A stretch of 64,000 nt of DNA from Haliotispira sp965263485 (GTDB taxonomy: Bacteria; Spirochaetota; Spirochaetia; SP-2023): assembly GCA_965263485.1 (NCBI GenBank), contig CBDHHO010000004.1:1612001-1676000 (forward strand), read 5' to 3'. The position numbers and the translations under genes are program-made. The notes under the pieces were generated by a model. That model made no database searches. It was not told the origin of the DNA and saw nothing but the letters and a program-made list of their open reading frames with translations. This document shows, piece by piece, positions 42,994 through 51,398 of this stretch (position 1 is its first letter; every line of letters starts with the position of its first letter).

Positions 42994-44002
42994 TGAAAAT
43001 ATTTTGCTGGATGTAAAAGACTTGAAAGTCTATTTCCCGGCGCGCACTGCATCGCGTGCATCGCTCTGGGGCCGCACCAGAGAATACATCAAAGCCGTGG
43101 ACGGCATCAGCTTTGTGGTGCCCAAGGGCAGTACCTTTGGTCTGGTCGGAGAATCCGGCTGCGGCAAAAGTACCACAGCGCGTACGGTGGTACGATTAAC
43201 TCAGCCGAATTGTGGGCGGATACTGTTTGACGGCCAAGACATCACCCAGGCCAGTAAGCGAGAGCTTTTGGGTTTGCGCCGTGATATTCAGATGATCTTT
43301 CAGGATCCATATGCCTCGTTGAGCGCGCGCATGACAGTGCAGTCGATCATCGCCGAGCCACTACAGATTTTGCGCAACAACCGGGTCATCGAAATCAGCA
43401 ACGAGGAAATCGATGAACGAGTATCGCTGCTGCTGCGACAGGTCGGGCTGCGCGAATCGATGAAAAAACGCTTTCCCCACGAATTTTCCGGTGGGCAGCG
43501 ACAGCGTATCGGCATCGCCCGGGCGATTGCCAGCTACCCCAAACTGGTAATCTGCGACGAGCCTATCAGCGCCTTGGATGTCAGCGTCCAGGCCCAAATA
43601 CTCAACCTGCTGCGCCACCTGCAACGCGAGCTGAAGCTGACTTACCTGTTTATCGCTCACGATCTGAGGGTGGTGGAGTACATCTGCGACCGCATTGGCG
43701 TGATGTACCTAGGGTCGATGATGGAAGTGGCCGATTCTGCCGACTTGAATGCCCGGCCTTTGCATCCCTATACCCAAATGTTGCTCTCGGCCGTGCTGGT
43801 GCCGGACCCGGTCCAATCCCGGAACATCAGCCACCCGGCGGTGCGCGGCGAAGCCGAATTCCGGACCGAAGACCGGGGCTGTCCGTTTTACCACCGCTGC
43901 CCGCAGGGCATGGCTCATTGCCAGCATCAGAAGCCCGTGCTGCGCGAAATCGGGCCCGGACATCTGGTCGCCTGCCATCTCCATGATCGAGCTATGCAGT
44001 AA
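42986..44002 (+). CDS. oppF: Opp-type ABC transporter ATPase (OppF)
   Basis: From ATG 42986 the 338-aa ATPase has Walker A GESGCGKS, MIFQDPYASL, signature FSGGQRQR, Walker B LVICDEPISALD and the C-terminal Cys-containing extension (CPFYHRCPQGMAHC...HLVACHLHD). It pairs with OppD to power import. Two MITE right-end remnants begin one base after its TAA stop, before the GH3 gene of the same direction. Confidence 0.95.
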   Translation: MADENILLDVKDLKVYFPARTASRASLWGRTREYIKAVDGISFVVPKGSTFGLVGESGCGKSTTARTVVRLTQPNCGRILFDGQDITQASKRELLGLRRDIQMIFQDPYASLSARMTVQSIIAEPLQILRNNRVIEISNEEIDERVSLLLRQVGLRESMKKRFPHEFSGGQRQRIGIARAIASYPKLVICDEPISALDVSVQAQILNLLRHLQRELKLTYLFIAHDLRVVEYICDRIGVMYLGSMMEVADSADLNARPLHPYTQMLLSAVLVPDPVQSRNISHPAVRGEAEFRTEDRGCPFYHRCPQGMAHCQHQKPVLREIGPGHLVACHLHDRAMQ

Positions 44003-44030
44003 GTTTTTAGGTGCCCTCTAAGAGGTTCCC
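44003..44030. repeat. Two MITE right-end remnants in tandem
   Basis: GTTTTTAGGTGCCC and TCTAAGAGGTTCCC lie back to back between the oppF stop codon and the GH3 leader. Both keep the AGAGG/GTGCCC-type end but no interior. Confidence 0.6.
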
Positions 44031-44062
44031 TTTGGAGCTTTGTCTCTGAAAGAAGAGTTTCC

Positions 44063-46687
44063 ATGACCAAAATAAGCGATAAGCAGGAAGCCCAAATCGA
44101 AGAACTGCTGGCGGCCATGACCCCGGCAGAAAAAGTGCGCCAGCTCGACATCTACTCCGGCTCGGAATTCAGGCCCGACCTGAGCGACTTTGCCGCCCTG
44201 TGCCGCGAGGCTGCTCCCGGTGGCCTGCAATGCCTGCAATTGCGCGACACGACGCCGGGCCCCTGCGAAACGGGCCGAATGGCCCGCATCAACAACGAAC
44301 TACAGCGCATCAACCTGCGCGAAGCGCGCCTGCCCATCCCAATCCTGTTCAGCGAAGAGGCCCTGCACGGCCTGATATGGCCCGGCTGCACCGTATTCCC
44401 TCAGCAGATTGCCCTGGCGGCCACTTTTGAGCCGGAACTGGCCCGGCTCAGCGGCAAGGCTATTGGTGCGGAGTGCCGCAGCTTGGGAATTCACGAAGTA
44501 TGGGCACCAGTGCTCGACCTGGCGCGAGACCCGCGCTGGGGCCGGGTCGAAGAAGGTTATGGCGAGGACAGCTTCCTGGCGGCCCGCTTTGCCGGGCAGA
44601 TGGTCTCGGGCCTGCAAGCTGCCCAAGAAGGGCAGGGGGGAGTCGTCTGTGAAGTCAAACACTTCAGCGGCTATGGTGCTCCCTGTGGCGGCTTGAACTG
44701 CGCCCCGGCGATGCTGGGCCGCCACGAACACGCCATGTACTGCCTGCCGGTGTTTGAGGCCGCCTTCCGGGCCGGAGCCCCGAACGCGATGTGCTCCTAC
44801 AACTCAATTGACGGGCTGCCGGTGGCCGCGGATCATTCTCTGCTGAGCGGGACCCTGCGCGACCAACTGGGCATGCAGGGCTTTGTCCGCTCCGACATGA
44901 CCGCGATTGCCATGCTGCACAGCTGCCACTTTGTCGCTGAGAGTCGCAAAGAAGCCATACGCCAGGCGTTGAACGCAGGCGTGGATGTCCAGCTCTACGA
45001 CTTCCCGCACGATTTTTATCAGCAGAGCCTGCTGGAACTGCTGCATAGCGGCGGGATTTCGGCCGAAACTCTGGATAATGCAGTGCGCCGGGTCTTGCGG
45101 GTCAAAATGCTAGCGGGCCTGTTTGAACAGCCTTTTGTGGATGAGGATGCGAGCCAACATGTAGTACACTGCCCAAAGCACCGCCAACTGGCCCAGGAAG
45201 TGGCCGAAAAGGCGATTTGCCTGCTGCGGAACCGGAACGCAACCCTGCCTCTGGCCCGGCCGCTGCGCTCTCTGGCCGTGATCGGGCCCAGTGCGGCGGC
45301 AGTGCGCTGGGGCGACTATAGTCCCACACCTGCGGAGGGCAGCAAAGCGGAGGCCGGAACGCTGTTGAACGGGCTGCGGGAATTGCTCGGTCCGCAGTGT
45401 GAAGTCCGCTATGCCCAGGGCTGTTCCATTCTCGAGCAGGATTTTGTGCCCTTGCCCGCCAATTGGCTGTGGCACGAGGGCCAGCCCGGCCTGCTGGGCC
45501 GCTATGTCAACGGCCATGATTTGAGCGTCGAGCCGGTGTTGGAGCGCCGCGACACGCTGCTTCAGTTCCAATGGATTTTCAGCAAGGTGGGCGAAGGGGT
45601 TGACGACAGCTGCTTTGGTGTGCGCTGGTGTGGACAGCTGCGACCGGATCGCCGGCTCGAAGCCTCGCTCCGGCTCTCCGGGCGCGACAGCGCGGCGATT
45701 TATCTGGACAGCCAACTGATCTTTGAGCGCAGGGATGGCCGGCAGAGCCACTGCCGGGAAGTCCGACTGGAGGCGGGAGGCAATTATGAACTGGTGATTG
45801 AACTGATCAATGACGAGCGCGCCCCGCGCGTGAGCCTGGGTTTCAGCAACAGCAAGTCGGAGGATCTCGAAGAGCAGGCAGTGCAAATCCTGCCAGGGGC
45901 CGAAGCACTGATCCTGGCCATGGGTGATGACGAACAGAGCTGCGGCGAAAATTTCGACCGCAGCGACTTGAATCTGCCCGGCAGACAAGGCACTTTACTG
46001 CGGCGCATGTATCGGGAGGCCAAAGCTCTGGGCATTCCGGTGATTCTGGTACTCCAGCACGGCCGTCCGCTGAGCCTGGAGTGGGAGGATCAGCACCTCG
46101 ATGCGATCCTCAGCGCCTGGTTTGCGGGTGAACGGGCCGGGCAGGCTCTGGCCAGGGTCTTGCTGGGCGAGGTCAACCCGGCGGGGCGCTTGCCGCTGTC
46201 GTTCCCGCGCTCGGTGGGTCAGTTGCCGGTGCACTACAACCGGCGGCCTTTTGGTTCACATAAATATGTCGAAATGGACTGGCAGCCACTGTATCCGTTC
46301 GGTTATGGTCTGAGTTATACTTCTTTTGAATATGAGGACATGCGTCTGTCGCAGGCTGAGGGCAGTCTCGCAGAACTGCGGGCTGGGAAAATATTTGTCA
46401 CACTGAATCTGAGCAACACCGGGGACTGCCATGGCGAAGAGGTCGTACAGCTCTATCTGCACGACCGATTTAGCTCGGTAGTACGGCCTTATCGAGAACT
46501 TTGTGGCTTCTGCCGGGTTGGTCTGGCTCCGGGCGAGTGCAGCTCGCTCGTTTTGCCACTGGGTGAAGAAAGCCTGCGACTGCTCGATCGAAACTTCTGC
46601 TGGATCGTGGAACCGGGCGAGTTCGACCTGATGCTCGGTCCGAACTCGGCAGACATCCGCCTGCGGGATACTTTTGTACTGCGCTGA
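44063..46687 (+). CDS. Glycoside hydrolase family 3 enzyme with PA14 domain (beta-glucosidase/beta-xylosidase)
   Basis: The 874-aa protein has the GH3 barrel: RDPRWGRVEEGYGEDS (155-170), VCEVKHFSGYG, and the nucleophile D278 in GFVRSDMTAIAML. The sandwich domain follows (LLRNRNATLPLA), interrupted by a PA14-type beta-barrel (about residues 465-600: GLLGRYVN...DDSCFGVRWCGQLRPDRRLEASLRLSGRDSAAIYLD). It then resumes (DLNLPGRQGTLLRRMY; NPAGRLPLSFPRSVGQLPVHYNRRP) and ends in FnIII. PA14 domains in GH3 enzymes shape the substrate pocket. There is no signal peptide, so it is cytoplasmic. It follows the opp operon in the same direction, suggesting that the transporter brings in its oligosaccharide substrate. 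It differs clearly from the GH3 at 2158, which lacks PA14. Confidence 0.94.
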   Translation: MTKISDKQEAQIEELLAAMTPAEKVRQLDIYSGSEFRPDLSDFAALCREAAPGGLQCLQLRDTTPGPCETGRMARINNELQRINLREARLPIPILFSEEALHGLIWPGCTVFPQQIALAATFEPELARLSGKAIGAECRSLGIHEVWAPVLDLARDPRWGRVEEGYGEDSFLAARFAGQMVSGLQAAQEGQGGVVCEVKHFSGYGAPCGGLNCAPAMLGRHEHAMYCLPVFEAAFRAGAPNAMCSYNSIDGLPVAADHSLLSGTLRDQLGMQGFVRSDMTAIAMLHSCHFVAESRKEAIRQALNAGVDVQLYDFPHDFYQQSLLELLHSGGISAETLDNAVRRVLRVKMLAGLFEQPFVDEDASQHVVHCPKHRQLAQEVAEKAICLLRNRNATLPLARPLRSLAVIGPSAAAVRWGDYSPTPAEGSKAEAGTLLNGLRELLGPQCEVRYAQGCSILEQDFVPLPANWLWHEGQPGLLGRYVNGHDLSVEPVLERRDTLLQFQWIFSKVGEGVDDSCFGVRWCGQLRPDRRLEASLRLSGRDSAAIYLDSQLIFERRDGRQSHCREVRLEAGGNYELVIELINDERAPRVSLGFSNSKSEDLEEQAVQILPGAEALILAMGDDEQSCGENFDRSDLNLPGRQGTLLRRMYREAKALGIPVILVLQHGRPLSLEWEDQHLDAILSAWFAGERAGQALARVLLGEVNPAGRLPLSFPRSVGQLPVHYNRRPFGSHKYVEMDWQPLYPFGYGLSYTSFEYEDMRLSQAEGSLAELRAGKIFVTLNLSNTGDCHGEEVVQLYLHDRFSSVVRPYRELCGFCRVGLAPGECSSLVLPLGEESLRLLDRNFCWIVEPGEFDLMLGPNSADIRLRDTFVLR

Positions 46688-46746
46688 AGGGCTCTCTGGA
46701 ATCCGGCTTTTGGTGTGAGAGTTACAGCCTGTGTTGAGTACCAAAC

Positions 46747-46774
46747 TTGCAGAAAAAATATTGCTGTATATAAT
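46747..46774 (+). promoter_or_regulatory. ssrA promoter
   Basis: TTGCAG (46747-46752), a 16-bp spacer and TATAAT (46769-46774), about 25 bp before the mature tmRNA 5' end, leaving a short 5' leader for RNase P to remove. Confidence 0.75.
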
Positions 46775-46799
46775 ACCTGCGCTTCTTCATTCCCTGTAC

Positions 46800-47179
46800 G
46801 GGGGTGCACTGGATTCGACTGGAGGTTTCTGGCGGGTGAATGGCAGGCGGAGCGTAACTCCTAAAACTGCAAACTCTTTTAGTTGCCAAAAAAGAAGAAG
46901 AGTTCGTACTCGACACCGAAGGTGCCGGGTATGAAGACTTGGCACTGGCTGCGTAAGCGGCCACGGGCTTTGGGAATGCGGTTCCGAGTTCCCGATAGCC
47001 TGTCAGACTCCGGGGCTTGCTGCTGCGTCTGCATTGCGGCGCGGTGGGACTTTTTGTAATGCTGGTAACTGTAAAGCATGTTGGCTTGCCTTTACAGTTA
47101 TGAGATTTGACAGCTGACTAAGCCTGTAGAAGTTCACCTGTCACCCTTTGGAACGCGGGTTCGATTCCCGCCACCTCCA
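46800..47179 (+). ncRNA. ssrA: Transfer-messenger RNA (tmRNA)
   Basis: The tRNA-like ends pair: GGGGGTG (46800-46806) with CACCTCC (47172-47178), and the 3' end has GCGGGTTCGATTCCCGC. The 5' part GCACTGGATTCGACTGG is diagnostic of one-piece tmRNA. The resume site TTTTAGTTGCC (compare UAGUCGCA in E. coli) sets the frame: tag begins AKKEEEFV and ends YEDLALAA before TAA, 23 residues in all. The LALAA end is the usual proteolysis signal. About 380 nt in length, with pseudoknot-like GC-rich pairs after the tag. It rescues stalled ribosomes with SmpB (not in the window). Confidence 0.95.
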
Positions 47180-47222
47180 AAAGCTGCCCGGCATCTTCCA
47201 TACTGCCGGGCAGCTTTTTTTG
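47180..47222 (+). terminator. Terminator of ssrA
   Basis: AAAGCTGCCCGGCA / TGCCGGGCAGCTTT stem with a 10-nt loop followed by a T-run; directly after the tmRNA. Confidence 0.92.
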
Positions 47223-47293
47223 TGCCATTTGGACAAGCTGCCATGGATTCTGTATAATCCTACTTTTATGTGGTCAGCAAACACTTCAAGGTG

Positions 47294-47311
47294 GAATTTT
47301 TAGCGGTGCCC
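47294..47311. repeat. Solo right terminal repeat of the MITE family
   Basis: GGAATTTTTAGCGGTGCCC (one change in AGAGG) between the tmRNA terminator and the second opp-type operon. The nearby ACTCCCGCTTT motif recurs near 51299. Confidence 0.55.
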
Positions 47312-47391
47312 TTAGTAAAGGCTCTGTGCGTAGACTCCCGCTTTCGCAAGAAATGAGGGGATCAATCGGACAGAATGCTACTTTTACGGAT

Positions 47392-47426
47392 TGGTATAAT
47401 CATTGGTTATCAGTATCATCTGATAA
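47392..47426 (+). promoter_or_regulatory. Extended -10 promoter with overlapping 20-bp palindromic operator
   Basis: TGGTATAAT (47392-47400) is an extended -10 box without a clear -35. Starting seven bases later, TTATCAG-TATCAT-CTGATAA (47407-47426) is a perfect 7-bp-arm palindrome at the expected transcription start, a good position for a repressor. It would control the three-SBP opp-type operon. The regulator is unknown. Confidence 0.55.
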
Positions 47427-47455
47427 ATAAAATCCGGAAAGACAAGGATATCTGA

Positions 47456-49345
47456 ATGAATCGACAAAAAGCAATTCCGGCCGCAGTACAACTCGCTCTT
47501 ACCGCAGCCCTGCTCTTGGCCCTGTTCTTAGTCCTGTTCCTAGGCAGCTGCGGCGGCGGAAGCAAGGAGCTGGCTGTTGAAGAAGGTGCAACGCAGGCAT
47601 CACAGTTCGAAGGCGTTGTCGAAGTCCGCTACGGCGATTATGAAATCGGAAAAGCCGGTGGTCGGCTGGTTTTGGCTACCTTCGGCGATCCCAAAACATT
47701 CTTCAACGCTGTAGCCAGTGAAACATCCTCAACAGACATCACTTACAGACTTTACGCACCTCTTGTAAACAGAGCACAGAAAAATCTGGAATGGCAGCCC
47801 ATGGCTTCCGAGTCTTGGACCTTCTCCGAAGACCAGAAAACCATCACCCACAAGATCCGCAAAGGGATGAAGTGGTCTGACGGGACTCCTTTGACCGCTC
47901 AAGACTTCGTTTTCACTTACAACCAAGTATTACTGAGAGAAGATGTCGGCTCCAGTGAAAGAGACGGTATGTTTGTCAACGATCTTCCCCTTAAAGTGAA
48001 GCTGATCGATGACTATACATTTTCCATTACCACAGACACCGTTTACGCAGGTATGCTGAATATCAGTAGTGTCCATCCTTCTCCCCGCCACATTCTGGGG
48101 CCCCTTATCGGATGGACCGAGGCTGACGGCTACGACTATGAATATGAGCTCGCAAATGGTGAAGTTGTGGAGAAAAAAGTGGATCACATCGACTACGCGG
48201 CTCTCACTTCTTTCTGGGGAGTGGACTCAGACGTAACGACTATCGTTGGCAACGGGCCTTTCACAATCGCCGAATACGTCCCCTCTCAGAAAATCGTTCT
48301 GAAAAAGAACCCTTATTACTATGAGAAAGACGCGGCGGGGAACCAGCTTCCCTACCTTGACGAGCTCGTAATATTGATCGTTGCGGACCGGGACACTGTG
48401 CTGGCGAAATTCCAGTCCGGCGAAACGGATGTCTATCCTCTCAGAGGGGAAGACTACTCCGTGCTTATCGACAAAAAAGAGTCCCTCGGATTCGAGATCT
48501 ACAACATAGGGGCCACAACCGCAACTCAGTTCATCGTCATGAACCAGAACCCCGCTGCGACCGACGTAAAAGAAGAAGTTCTTTACTGGACTTCCAACAA
48601 ACAGTTCAGACAGGCTATGGCTCACGTTGTTGACAGACAGGCGATCATTGCCAACATCGCATATGGATTCGGCTATCCCCAGTACTCTTTCGTACCCAGA
48701 TTCAGCCCCTATTACTGGCAGGACGTGGATAACAAGGCTTTGAAATATAATCCTGAGCGGGCCAAAAAAATGCTCGACGAACTCGGCTGGGCCGACACAG
48801 ACGGTGACGGCATCAGAGAAGACGATCAAGGCAGGAAGATTTCCCTGAGGATGACTACCAACGCCGGAAACAATGTAAGAGAAACTATCGGTGCGCTTTT
48901 TGCTCAGGAAGCCCGGAAAATTGGTGTAGAAGTCAAGTTCCAGCCCGAAGACTTCAATACAATGGTTGGCAAACTTCTCTCCGGTAATGACTGGGACGTA
49001 ATCCTCCTCGGTTTGACCGGTTCTGTAGACCCCATTGACGGATCGAACGTATATCCGTCCAGCGGTAATCTCCACCTGATCGAACCCAACCAGGAAAAAC
49101 CCCGAAGGGAGTGGGAAAAAGTTGTTGATGAGGCATGGAAAGTGGCGAACAACACAACCGACGAAGCTCAGCGAAAACGCGGCTGGCAGACCATTCAGGA
49201 AGTATGGGTCGATGAAGTTCCCTGGATCTACACTTTCAATGTCGCTTCTATGCACGCCTATGATGTCGGACTCGGAAACATTCAGCCAAGACCGATATAC
49301 GACATGGATATTTTTGGCATAATTCAGTATCTCTACTGGAAATAA
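47456..49345 (+). CDS. SBP family 5 lipoprotein, paralogue 1 of 3
   Basis: The 629-aa lipoprotein has a signal peptide with a repeated hydrophobic core (LLLALFLVLFLGSC; lipobox LGSC). The body has family-5 features: MKWSDGTPLTAQDFVFTYNQV, GNGPFTIAEYVPSQKIVLKKNPYYYEKD, and AYGFGYPQYSFVPRFSPYYW. At ~620 aa it belongs to the long subgroup that in Thermotoga-like bacteria often binds oligosaccharides rather than peptides. It begins a tandem array of three close paralogues (49372, 51399) that precede the permease and ATPase genes. Differences concentrate around residues 355-365 (GATTATQFIVMNQ) and near the C-terminus, so ligand choice may vary. Confidence 0.94.
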   Translation: MNRQKAIPAAVQLALTAALLLALFLVLFLGSCGGGSKELAVEEGATQASQFEGVVEVRYGDYEIGKAGGRLVLATFGDPKTFFNAVASETSSTDITYRLYAPLVNRAQKNLEWQPMASESWTFSEDQKTITHKIRKGMKWSDGTPLTAQDFVFTYNQVLLREDVGSSERDGMFVNDLPLKVKLIDDYTFSITTDTVYAGMLNISSVHPSPRHILGPLIGWTEADGYDYEYELANGEVVEKKVDHIDYAALTSFWGVDSDVTTIVGNGPFTIAEYVPSQKIVLKKNPYYYEKDAAGNQLPYLDELVILIVADRDTVLAKFQSGETDVYPLRGEDYSVLIDKKESLGFEIYNIGATTATQFIVMNQNPAATDVKEEVLYWTSNKQFRQAMAHVVDRQAIIANIAYGFGYPQYSFVPRFSPYYWQDVDNKALKYNPERAKKMLDELGWADTDGDGIREDDQGRKISLRMTTNAGNNVRETIGALFAQEARKIGVEVKFQPEDFNTMVGKLLSGNDWDVILLGLTGSVDPIDGSNVYPSSGNLHLIEPNQEKPRREWEKVVDEAWKVANNTTDEAQRKRGWQTIQEVWVDEVPWIYTFNVASMHAYDVGLGNIQPRPIYDMDIFGIIQYLYWK

Positions 49346-49357
49346 TTAGAGGTGCCC
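49346..49357. repeat. MITE right-end fragment directly after the stop codon
   Basis: TTAGAGGTGCCC starts at the base after the TAA stop of paralogue 1 and is followed by the leader (CAAGGAGATCC) of paralogue 2. Confidence 0.6.
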
Positions 49358-49371
49358 TCAAGGAGATCCGA

Positions 49372-51237
49372 ATGACTCGACAAAAAGCAATTCCGGCCGC
49401 AGTACAGCTCGTTCCTACCGTAGCCCTGCTCTTATTCCTATTCTTGTTCCTAGGCAGCTGCGGCGGTGGGGAACCTGTTGTGGAAGAAGGCACAACGCAG
49501 GTATCACAGTTCGAAGGCGTTGTCGAAGTCCGCTACGGCGATTATGAAATCGGAAAAGCAGGTGGTCGACTCGTTTTGACTACCCTCAGCGATCCCAAAA
49601 CGTTTTTCGGTGCTGTGGCCAGTGAAACATCTTCATCAGAGATCATTAACAGACTGTACATGAGTCTTATAATCAGATCACCGAAAGATCTGGAATGGCA
49701 GCCCATGGTTTCTGAATCTTGGTCCTTCTCTGAAGACCAGAAAACCATCACCCACAAGCTCCGCAAAGGGATGAAGTGGTCTGACGGGACCCCTCTGACC
49801 GCTCAAGACTTCGTTTTCACTTACAACCAAGTAATATTGCGAGAAGATGTCGGCTCCAACTCAAGAGACGGTATGTTTGTCAACGATCTTCCCGTTAAAG
49901 TGGAGCTGATCGATGACTATACATTTTCCATTACCACAGACACGGTTTACGCAGGTATACTGAATATCAGTGGTGTCTCTCCTTATCCACGCCACATTCT
50001 GGGGCCCCTTATCGGATGGACTGAAGCCGACGGCTATGACTATGAATATGAGCTCGCAGATGGTGAAGTTGTGGAGAAAAAAGCGGATCACATCGACTAC
50101 GCGGCTCTCACATCTTTCTGGGGAGTGGACTCAGACGTAACGACTATCGTTGGCAACGGGCCTTTCACAATCGCCGAATACGTCCCCTCACAGAAAGTCG
50201 TTCTGAAAAAGAACCCTTATTACTATGAGAAAGACGCGGCGGGGAACCAGCTTCCCTACCTTGACGAGCTTGTGATGCTGATCGTTGCGGACCAGGGCAC
50301 TATGCTGGCGAAATTCCAGTCCGGCGAAACGGATATCTATCCTCTCAGAGGAGAAGACTACGCGGTCCTTATCGATAAAAAAGAGTCTCTCAACTTCGAA
50401 ATCTACAATTTGGGGCCTGTACTGGGAACAGATTTCATCGTAATGAATCAGAACCCCGATGCAACTGACGTAAAAGAAGAAGTTCTCTACTGGACATCCA
50501 ACAAACAGTTCAGGCAGGCGATGGCACACATTGTTGACCGACAGGCGATCATTGACAATATTGCATACGGATTCGGCTACCCCCAGTATTCTTTCGTGCC
50601 CAGGGCCAGCCCTTACTATTGGCAGGACGTGGATAACAAGGCTTTGAAATACAATCCCGAGCGGGCCAAAAAAATACTTGATGAACTCGGCTGGACCGAC
50701 ACGGACGGTGATGGTATCAGAGAAGACGACCAAGGCAGGAAGATATCTCTAAAAATGACGACCAACGCCGGGAACAAAGAAAGAGAATCCATCGGAGTGC
50801 TCTTCGTCCAGGAAGCCAGAGAAATTGGTCTCGAAATCAATTTCCAGCCCGAAGACTTCAATACAATGGTTGGTAAATTTCTCTCCGGTAACGACTGGGA
50901 AACAGGGATCATCGGTCTAACCGGTTCTGTAGACCCCATTAGCGGAGCAAATATATATCCGTCCAACGGCAATCTCCACCTGATCGAACCCAACCAGGAA
51001 AAACCCCGAAGGGAGTGGGAAAAAGTTGTTGATGAGGCATGGAAAGTAGCGAACAACACAACCGATGAAGCTCAAAGGAAACGCGGCTGGCAGACTATCC
51101 AGGAAGTATGGACCGACGAGCTTCCCTGGATCTATACTTTCAATGCTACTTCTATGCGAGCCTATGATGCCGGGCTCGGGAACATCCAGCCGAGAATTGG
51201 CGGGGCCAGCATTCTCCAGTATCTCTACTGGAAATAA
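49372..51237 (+). CDS. SBP family 5 lipoprotein, paralogue 2 of 3
   Basis: The 621-aa protein is very close to paralogue 1. Its signal peptide is shorter (TVALLLFLFLFLGSC) because of fewer repeat units. It has the same structural motifs (GNGPFTIAEYVPSQKVVLKKNPYYYEKD, AYGFGYPQYSFVPRASPYYW). The region around residues 345-360 reads LGPVLGTDFIVMNQNPDATD, and the C-terminus IGGASILQYLYWK replaces the IYDMDIFGIIQYLYWK of paralogue 1. SD AAGGAG precedes the ATG. It is probably co-transcribed with paralogue 1. Confidence 0.94.
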   Translation: MTRQKAIPAAVQLVPTVALLLFLFLFLGSCGGGEPVVEEGTTQVSQFEGVVEVRYGDYEIGKAGGRLVLTTLSDPKTFFGAVASETSSSEIINRLYMSLIIRSPKDLEWQPMVSESWSFSEDQKTITHKLRKGMKWSDGTPLTAQDFVFTYNQVILREDVGSNSRDGMFVNDLPVKVELIDDYTFSITTDTVYAGILNISGVSPYPRHILGPLIGWTEADGYDYEYELADGEVVEKKADHIDYAALTSFWGVDSDVTTIVGNGPFTIAEYVPSQKVVLKKNPYYYEKDAAGNQLPYLDELVMLIVADQGTMLAKFQSGETDIYPLRGEDYAVLIDKKESLNFEIYNLGPVLGTDFIVMNQNPDATDVKEEVLYWTSNKQFRQAMAHIVDRQAIIDNIAYGFGYPQYSFVPRASPYYWQDVDNKALKYNPERAKKILDELGWTDTDGDGIREDDQGRKISLKMTTNAGNKERESIGVLFVQEAREIGLEINFQPEDFNTMVGKFLSGNDWETGIIGLTGSVDPISGANIYPSNGNLHLIEPNQEKPRREWEKVVDEAWKVANNTTDEAQRKRGWQTIQEVWTDELPWIYTFNATSMRAYDAGLGNIQPRIGGASILQYLYWK

Positions 51238-51280
51238 TCGGGGAGGAAGGGAAGTGGAATGATACTTGCTGTATCATCAA

Positions 51281-51292
51281 GGGCACCTCTAT
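51281..51292. repeat. Solo left MITE-end fragment
   Basis: GGGCACCTCTAT in the gap between paralogues 2 and 3, followed by GCTTGGACTCCCGCTTTT, which resembles sequence near 47325. Confidence 0.55.
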
Positions 51293-51398
51293 GCTTGGAC
51301 TCCCGCTTTTACTGGATGGTATTATAACCCTGTTTCAGAATACGTTGGATGACTCTCCGCCGTTTTTGGAATGCCGAAATCGGACTGAGGAAGTGTAA

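Noticed and set aside
46731..46934. 67-codon ORF ending ANSFSCQKRRR... over the tmRNA
   Set aside because: It reads the wrong frame through the tmRNA. The conserved TAGTTGCC resume site and the LALAA-stop ending set the tag frame instead.
48227..49255. 342-codon minus-strand frame (and its twin at 52182-53210)
   Set aside because: Both are mirror frames of the SBP paralogues; their mutual similarity only reflects the duplication of the sense genes.
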